A program made the position numbers and the translations under genes. A stretch of DNA of 64,000 nucleotides from contig QVOM02000042.1 in assembly GCA_003586115.2 (NCBI GenBank), forward strand, positions 73,729,673-73,793,672, given 5' to 3'. Below, piece by piece: positions 56,855 through 64,000 of this stretch (the stretch's first letter is position 1; every line of letters begins with the position of its first letter). This DNA is from Salvator merianae (Eukaryota; Chordata; Lepidosauria; Squamata; Teiidae). Under the pieces are notes generated by a model. The model saw nothing but the letters and a program-made list of their open reading frames with translations. It ran no database searches and had not been told where the DNA came from.

Positions 56855-57391
56855 GAGCTTTTCTGCTCTTGCCTTAGATCTGGATTAAGAAAGGGTCTAG
56901 AGCCTCCATTCTGCATGTTAGTGTAGAATAAGGGTGGCCCTACCCCCTGCTAAAACACCCCATCTGCACTAAACTGAGCATAATCTGGATAGGGAAAACC
57001 TAGATCAGATCACTGACACCCCTGATTTAACAGGTCTTCCGGTGTACTAGCTGCTGGAAATCTGGACCATGGGAGTGTGCAGAAGGCACATGCCTCTGTG
57101 TTCCAGTTTACTAGGGGAGCCACTTCAGTGTCACAACCTGTTGCACCACCGAAACATGTCTCCTGGGGGCTCCAAGACCAGGAACCTTTGATCCTGGCTG
57201 ACAGAGCCTGTGGAGGCTAGCTCCAAAGCTTGTACAAGTTCCGGGGCTGATGTGGAGGCTTGGCTACAACAGGTCATTGCAGTGCAGACAGCGTTATTCA
57301 GGGCTGAATGCAATCTGTCCCAACTTTGGGACAGACTGATTGATCCAGACCATGTGGACTACATCTGTGAAGGTAAGTGCAAAAAGGCCCT
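56855..57391. mobile_element. Group B DNA transposon (~537 bp), second of a back-to-back pair
   Basis: Left end TA then GAGCTTTTCTGCTCTTGCC; right end AAGGTAAGTGCAAAAAGGCC then CTTA. Group motifs include CCATTCTGCATGTTAGTGTA and CCATGGGAGTGTGCAGAAGG. No coding capacity. Confidence 0.82.
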
Positions 57392-57393
57392 TA

Positions 57394-58649
57394 GACTCTG
57401 TAAAAGACAACTTTTATGATCAGCAATAGAAGTAAACATCACATTGAAGACAACATTCTTTGGTTCCACATAATTTGATGCCAATCTATCAGGAGGCATT
57501 CTGTTAGTAAAATTTTAGTTACCAAGACATAAATCAAACTACACTAAACCATTCTCATACACTCTAAACACAGAAAGACAAGGAGGTTATAAGGAAAAGA
57601 TACAGATGTATTTGCAGAAATTCAGCACAGCCTGTCATATGTAGAGCACCCAAAGACCATGCCATTTGAAATGTTTCTCTGGCAAGCACAGAATACAAAG
57701 AAACATTCAGTTCATCTACTTCTAAAGTATGTCAGGAAGGAAGTACGCCATGCAAGATTAGACAGGCTTATTGTACATTGTTAAGTGACCTTTTTTGAAC
57801 TAAAATCCCACTCTGAGATATTTCATGTCCAATCATGCACCTGGCTTGACATTCAAATGAAGGGAGAGTTCCTGTTTGCCTACACATTTTTGCAAGAATA
57901 GATTAAAGAACAGTGGTACTTTTCCTAGATGAATGTCAAATGCTGAAAATAGTATTTGCAGATAAATTTAAAAGGATGCCCATCTCAGGCTACTCTAGCT
58001 GATTATGTTTATTAAACACTTAATTAATGAAGAGTGCTTTTGTGTGGCATCAAGTGACAAGACCCATTCCTTGGACATTTTTTTTTTTTAAAGCTGGGGA
58101 CGATTCTAACCCAGCCGGACTGTGAGATCAGTTAGGGGTATGGGCATGAGAGAATGAGGCAGACAGGTAAGTCAGAAACAATCTGCAGCTGGAATGGAGC
58201 CAGAAGGCCAGAGAGCCCCAAGGCTTGCAGCAAACTTCAAAGAAGGCGTTATGGTATTGATAGGCTGCCAAGACATATTTGTTCACTTTGGGAGAAACCT
58301 GTGATTCTTTACAGAATTGTATAAGCATTTTCCAATGGGAGAAATAACAAGATGCTAAATGCGTGCTAGAATACCTGCATTTGGGACATGACAAAGTATT
58401 GGATTATTACTTGACTGTTTTGGTAAATACCACACAAATCAGCAGGACGTTCTTCTAGGTGGTCATGTTCATGGTTTCCTGTCACCATATATTCTTATAA
58501 TGGATAATTTCAGCAACCCACGTACAAAATAATTTAATAATCCACAGATGAATCAGCACATGCACTGGGCTTGCACCTCACCTACTCAACAACAACAATA
58601 ACCATCCATATACATGGCTATATTCTTTAATGGCATCTTATTGAAATGC
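57394..58649. other. AT-rich stretch with no recognised gene
   Basis: Unique-looking, few repeats, many stops. No exon recognised. Confidence 0.5.
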
Positions 58650-58830
58650 AATTTGGAGACTTCAGGACTAATGCAGTGTGTATCTGGCCAGACTCCTGTC
58701 AATAGTCTAGCTACTCCATTGTGTATAGTACTGGACTGTCTTCAAGGGCAGTCCTAAGTACAGCATTTTACAGTAGTCTAACAGCAACTTGTGTTGAAAT
58801 TTCCTTTTCTATACACTAACCAAAAATGCC
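58650..58830 (-). repeat. L2-clade LINE internal/3' fragment
   Basis: CTGGCCAGACTCCTGTCAAT, TACTGGACTGTCTTCAAGGG and ACAGCATTTTACAGTAGTCT follow the order of 44481-44590 in the long L2 copy. About 180 bp. Confidence 0.65.
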
Positions 58831-58935
58831 CTCAACCCTGATAAATATAGGATTATTCCACCACCGCCAAACTGAAATTGCGTGTTTCTAATAAAACTAA
58901 GATCTCCTGAAATCAGAGGGGCTTGTGTCCATATA

Positions 58936-59412
58936 AGGGCCTTTTCTGCACTTACCTTTAGTCTGGATTATGACATGTTAGTGTGGGTCAATTGAGGCCC
59001 CACCCACTTCTGGTATGATTCATTGGCATTAGACAGAGCATGATCCAAATCAAGAGGCCCTTGATCTGAATGGATCTGATTAAGCATATCAGATACCAGC
59101 TCTGGCTGGTCTGGTTAGCAGAGGTGAGCAACAAGCACGCCTCCGTGTTCCAGAGTACTGGGGGGGGGGCTCCACACAGTGTACTAAAGCATGCCACTGA
59201 AATGAGTTCCTTGGGGACTCGTTTCTAGCCCTTTGGAGTCCTCAGAAGAGCCCTCATGTGAGTTTCAAGGCTAGTGCAGGAGCTGGTCTGAACCAGTGCT
59301 GTGGTGCAGATGTTACTGTTCCAGACCATGCTTTGCCATGATCCAGACCAGCAAGCCTTGCTGGTCCAGACCCACTGGCCTGGAACAAGGCACGGTGAAT
59401 GCAGAAAGCCCC
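58936..59412. mobile_element. Group B DNA transposon, complete, ~477 bp, TA target duplication
   Basis: Left end TA then AGGGCCTTTTCTGCACTTAC; right end GTGAATGCAGAAAGCCCC then TA. This copy gives the clearest left terminus of the group. It has a poly-G run at 59160. No coding capacity. Confidence 0.88.
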
Positions 59413-60610
59413 TAAGCATCTATAAGGCTGCAACTTTAGTATCTTCAGAATAGTCCGTGTCTAAGCAGCTGGAAAGGTGCTTGGCCTTCCTACTACCTCA
59501 CCCATAAAACTATATTTTATTTTAATCTAGGCTGCATTCTTGAAATCATCAGTTTGAAACTTTTAATATACTGCTGTTTTTACAACACAGATTCAGGAAT
59601 GTATGGACACTTTTCTCTGTGTTGTCCCTTCTTCATACGATTGACATTCACACCTGATATCTATTTCGCTAAGCCACTGCATATCCTGTGCAAGCTATGG
59701 TGGAAGGTCCTGTTTAATATTTGAAACATTTATATATCAGCTCACCCACCCTGTATCCCAATCCATCTTTAACAGAGTGGGAACAGATCCAAGAAACCTT
59801 CCATAAAAATGTTATATTGTTTTAAAAATGTTTTGATTATTCTGTGAGAAACCTTCATTTGTTATTAGCTGCATACTGTCATCCAAAAAGATGGAACAAA
59901 GCACGAAATGGATGAAGAAATGTCACTAATTCCAAATTTCCTCCCAGGTTTACTGAGGTGATAGTTATAAGTCCTACAAATGTACTGAAACAGATGCTAG
60001 TAATTTTTCCCTCCCCTGCTGAGAGAAATTCACCTACTTATTACTAGAAACTAGTTCTACAGGTCAGAAATACAATAGAAGAAAAGGCCAACCCAGATGA
60101 ATAGCAGTTCAATGTACTACATCTGTCCCAGGATTGTACCACTGCAAGCTGAGAACAGATTTTTTGCATAATCCCCCATTGTCAAAACAAATGTAACCTT
60201 CCTGCACCTTCTAGATTAGCATTAGGGAGAACACAGTCAAAACCTCTCCACGGTATGATAGTTTGGTATACACTGATGTTTTTCACGTGGCTCGTAGCTT
60301 AATGGTGCTGTTTCTGGATGATAAGACATTCAAATGTTAGTTCCCCTTTTATAATCAACAAGTAGTTAGCATTAGCCCACCAGGCAAACTGAGACAGCTA
60401 GCTCAGACAGCTGATTTGTAGTGGTGTGAAATGGCAGCAAATAGTTGCTTCATTTATCTTGAGTTTATTTTTGCACTGCCAGAGAAAGGAGAGCGCGTGA
60501 GGGATTTTCTGAATGTCTCCTTGCCTCTCACGGACTGGCATTTCTTGGGACAGCCCTAAACTGCCATGTTGCTAGGCATCTGTCAGTCAGGGCCTCAGAG
60601 ATGACACTTA
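59413..60610. other. Stretch with no recognised gene
   Basis: AT-rich. No exon or repeat family recognised. Confidence 0.5.
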
Positions 60611-61079
60611 GGCCATTTCCACATTTGCCAGTAGACCAGAAGAAGAAGGGGACTATGGGCCTCCCTTCCATGCGCTGGTGTGGTGAGAGAACCCTCCTCA
60701 TCCTTGTATGCTCCATCTACACAAAATGGAGCATAGATCAGACCAGGGTGCTCAAAATGATGTCCTGATCCAGTCCAGTGGTAGATTTCTTTTTCAGGTG
60801 GTATACCAGATCACAGAGGCATGTGGACAGCATTTCTCCATGGTCCAGTATATCTCCAGGGACATATTTTGGCAGTGCAACCAGGCACAACTTTTGTTCC
60901 TGGCCTTTGAGCATTCAGAGGCCACCTGAACTGGCATGGGAGCTGGTGTAGAACAGGCCATTCCAGTGCAGACAGCCTTGTTGTACACCGGAGCAATACG
61001 GCCCAGCTTGGGATGGATTGTTTATCTGAAACCAGAGCGTCCTGGTGTGGCCTACTGGAGGCAAGAGCAAATATGGCCT
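60611..61079. mobile_element. Group B DNA transposon (~469 bp), TA target duplication
   Basis: Left end TA then GGCCATTTCCACATTTGCC; right end GGCAAGAGCAAATATGGCCT, its good complement, then TA (61080-61081). Internal CATGTGGACAGCATTTCTCC and CCATGGTCCAGTATATCTCC fit the group. Confidence 0.83.
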
Positions 61080-61081
61080 TA

Positions 61082-61482
61082 AGCTGGCTGCATGCCGAAC
61101 AAGGCTGTATGTGATACAATAACTAAGGAAAATGCCTACCAGAACTGCTACCACATCCCTGCCTTTGCTGCTGGTTGGCTGTGGGTGGGTGTGAGAATCT
61201 TGCAAGACTGGGCAAGGTGGGTAAAAATAAAGATTCTTGCTTTGCCCTACTCTGTCTCCTATGCTCTGTGACCCAGTCTATGTGCTTTCCACCCCAATAG
61301 GGCTGGGCAAATAAGCAAAGTGAAGGACATCAAGGGGGGCAATTGATAGCCATAGCAGGTGTGGCTTACAAGAGCCAGAGTATGAAAGAGGTGCAAATGA
61401 AAGTTTTCAACCTATGTTTTGGGGCCAGCTGAGAGGATGGAGAGTTTCCAGCTGAGGTTTACTTAGTCAGCCAAGCCAACTA
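61082..61482. other. Stretch with no recognised gene
   Basis: No exon or repeat recognised. Confidence 0.45.
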
Positions 61483-61775
61483 GGGGCCTTTTCATACTTT
61501 ACACTAGTGAGCATCTGACCCTCACTAGTGAATTGCATCCACACCACGTGGAGATCCTTTCAATCGGGAGCAGACTACAGCTGCTCCCAATTGCTGCTTG
61601 CTATGGAGCACAGAATTGTGCCCACAGCTGTACCAAGAGCAGCTGGACTGCCCCCAGTACGCAGCATTCGCACCCTCTTCTGGCTGCAAACGCTGAGTGG
61701 CATGGCTGTAGCTATTGCTGTGCAGTTGCCTTCCCAGTCGCCATGGCAGTGGCCTGAAGTTTCCCTGGCCACAGT
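61483..61775 (+). mobile_element. Group C DNA transposon, left end clear, right end lost in a microsatellite
   Basis: TA then GGGGCCTTTTCATACTTTAC, a CACTAGTGAG/CTCACTAGTG hairpin, GAGCAGCTGGACTGCCCCCA, GCAGCATTCGCACCC and CGCCATGGCAGTGGCC follow the group C order shared with 27157. The expected right terminus is replaced by a GATATA-type repeat from 61776. Confidence 0.75.
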
Positions 61776-61866
61776 CATGATATAGATATAGATGATATAG
61801 ATACAGATACCTAAATTTTCCCTGCCACTATCATTGTATAGGTATAGGTACAGATACAGATATTTA
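61776..61866. repeat. Imperfect GATATA/GATACA hexanucleotide repeat, two blocks
   Basis: ATAGATATAGATGATATAGA then TACAGATACC, and ATAGGTATAGGTACAGATAC at 61839, separated by a copy of CCTAAATTTTCCCTGCCAC-type sequence that resembles the text just before the first block (a local duplication). Confidence 0.8.
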
Positions 61867-64000
61867 GCAGAATATCATCACCTCTGGTCCCTGCCAGGCT
61901 CACACTTTTGTTCCCCTGTTCAGGTCATTAAACTTCCCCCTCTTTTTCATCAAGAAAAGGAAAAAAAAAGAGGAAGTATCCTAGGAACCCACCCATCTGG
62001 GTCTAACCTGGGTGCCTGCACACTTTTCCCATGCTCACTGCAGCCATATCAGCCACAAGAACCCTGTACCTATAGACAGATTAGGCAGAGTACGTTGGTG
62101 AAAGAGCACATGTGGGACAAGACAAGCACGCTCAACCCCAGCTACATATATCTTTAAGAAATAAGGGAACAATCAACGTGTTAATACTTGGGTACGTCTA
62201 CATTCCTTTGAACCTCGACAGAAAAGTGAGTAACTTTGCAATCATATGTACAGTATACAGGACAATTTTACTGAATTTACTAAAGCTTATTCATTTTGGT
62301 GTGCTTAGGATTGCAATCTAAAAAATGAATAAAATAACTAATTGTATGGACAGGGCAAGACGATGCTGTGGCATGTACTGGTTTTGTCTTGGGACCATTC
62401 CAGAAAGGATGTGGGATGTTTTAGGCTGCCAGATAGTCCTATTGTCACGAAGTTGTCTTATTTTATTAAGAATTCGTGGTCTACATGAATGAGGTATTTC
62501 AGCCCAACCCTTTTTCTCTGCACCAGGTCATTTATTAGTCACTTATATTTTCAGAGAATTTTGCACATTATTGATCTTGATTCTTATAGGCAACTGTCCT
62601 TTAAAAAAAGAAAAATAGCAATTGCAGCCTAATTTTCTGCTCTTTTTACATTTCTGCCCATTTTACATTGATTTTCCCACCAATGATGCCTTAAACACAT
62701 AGGAGATAATCCTAGGGACACATGCATTCTTATTAGTACATTTCATTTGAAACCACTGTCCTTCAAGAATGATTCCAAGGTTGCTTCAGGTGTTATACTT
62801 GTATTTCCACTAGGATTACCATGTTGAACCCAGGTGAGGGCACTTAGTGTAGCTTGCAATGAAGAAAAATAATCTAGGTGTGCTTAAACCTAGGGTAAAG
62901 GGAGAAACTGAAAAACTGCTGTAGGGTAAAAGGAGAAACTGAAAAAAAAGGGAAAAAAAAGATTTTATCTCCATGATGGTGAGAATTGCATGTCTTCGCA
63001 GCTCCTGTCCTTTCATATTTTGAGGAATGGGAGGAAACTTAAAAGGGTCTCTGGAGTTTCCACCTGGCCACATTAAGGAACCCAGAGGAAGTGACCCCAG
63101 AAGTTTGACATTTTCTGTGTACCCCATAGTAGTGTCAGGCACATCTATCTGCAGTAGCAGGGACAGAAGAGGGTGACAAGCACCCTTAAAATCATTTTCC
63201 CCACACAGCAGGAAGGGCATCTCTGGCTTCAGAAGTGGGCTGCAGACCCAGGCAGTACAGACATGAACCCACCCTGCCTCACAGGCCCTCACTGGGCACC
63301 CTTTTATCTCAGTGTATATGCCATTCAAAACAACTATGTTATAGTTCAATAGTGTGATCCTGTAAAAGTCACATCCTGGATTTTACTTTTTAAGATGTCT
63401 CAAAACCACAAATTTTTCAGGAGAGCCTTCCAAAATTACCATCATTTCTGTCTCCACAGTCTGCCGGGTGGGTGTGTTTGTGTGTCACATATCTGGCACT
63501 TTTTTTGTGAGGCAACAATTAGGATCGAAGATTTTGTGTCATAGTGGCTACGGTACTAAAAAGACCTTGACATGTGACTTTTTTCCTATTCAGACCATTG
63601 GGACAGGCAGTCACTGGGAGTTATCTAGATGCCGAAACCACTCCTGAACCCCAACTGAAATGTATCCACAGATAGAAAAAGAATATACTTTCAGCACTGG
63701 AAGACTGTCTGAATCATCAGGGAAGAACTCTTCCCCTCAAAACAAATTTGTGTGCTACGCTGCATGTAGCACATTGGCTTTGTCGCATTTCTGATTTTGT
63801 TTTCCTGAAATATGCCATTTGCCCAACTTGAATTATTGCCAATTTGCATCATAATTATCAAATTAGGCTTCCCAGATTGGAAGGCCTAGAGGATGACAAA
63901 CCTACACATGCACAATCTGTCATCTGAGAATAACTTCAGATTTTCTTTTAGTAAACAAACTCATCAGAGTTCTCACTGTTTGGCTCTGTGAGAAGAAAGG
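61867..64000. other. Stretch with no recognised gene to the window end
   Basis: AT-rich and largely unique-looking. A minus-strand frame of 177 codons at 62816-63349 is the longest outside a recognised repeat; its C-terminal third is Phe/Ser/Leu-rich from a purine-rich tract, and I recognise no domain. GTAGGGTAAA.GGAGAAACTG is duplicated near 62890 and 62924. Confidence 0.4.

Overview
The window looks like non-coding nuclear DNA from an amniote. I infer a lepidosaur reptile, most likely a squamate, though I cannot test this. The clues are L2-clade and CR1 LINE remnants, LTRs in solo form, many short palindromic DNA transposons (hAT-like, with 8-bp target duplications), and very long simple repeats. 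L1, Alu and bacterial operon structure are absent. I recognised no host protein-coding exon, tRNA, rRNA or other RNA gene. The open frames are short, and many lie in transposons, microsatellites or antisense to LINE sequence.

The dominant component is a swarm of non-autonomous DNA transposons that share a terminal inverted repeat of the form GGGCCTTTTCnGCAC and are mostly flanked by TA. I count about 22 whole or partial copies covering roughly 9 kb. They fall into three internally different groups. Group A is CpG-rich, about 610 bp, with short GTACGAAG-like arrays (1-137, 5045, 6974, 8106). Group B is 400-540 bp and ends in GTAAGTGCAGAAA (14 copies). Group C is 290-450 bp (10653, 27157, 61483). 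Shared ends with unrelated interiors suggest that one transposase source mobilised all three. No transposase gene is in the window. One group C copy sits inside a foldback repeat whose uninterrupted relative is also present, which confirms the TA target duplication.

A second set is hAT-like palindromic elements with 8-bp target duplications: 219-411, 4290-4481, 44203-44403, 49706-49852 (nested in an older relative), and 53953-54229 (nested in another hAT-like element). Smaller foldback elements lie at 8011, 8758, 8901, 12710, 20452, 29286 and 40777.

Retroelements: an L2-clade LINE on the minus strand fills about 43795-47010. It holds decayed reverse transcriptase segments and is interrupted by one hAT-like element and one 562-bp solo LTR with a GTAC duplication. 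Further L2 3' ends lie at 1875, 13310, 20030, 28775, 32890, 40235 and 58650. CR1 copies lie at 16101-16722 (last ~140 codons open, nested in a group B transposon), 23060 and 52950. A second solo LTR at 24710-25140 has a perfect CCTCC duplication, and a third LTR-like block lies at 31513-31963.

Between the elements are AT-rich stretches in which I see no gene. The quietest is 16900-19070, which carries almost no recognisable repeat and could hold conserved regulatory sequence; that needs an alignment to test. The window is best read as intergenic or intronic DNA with several layers of nested transposition. I found no new multi-gene system.
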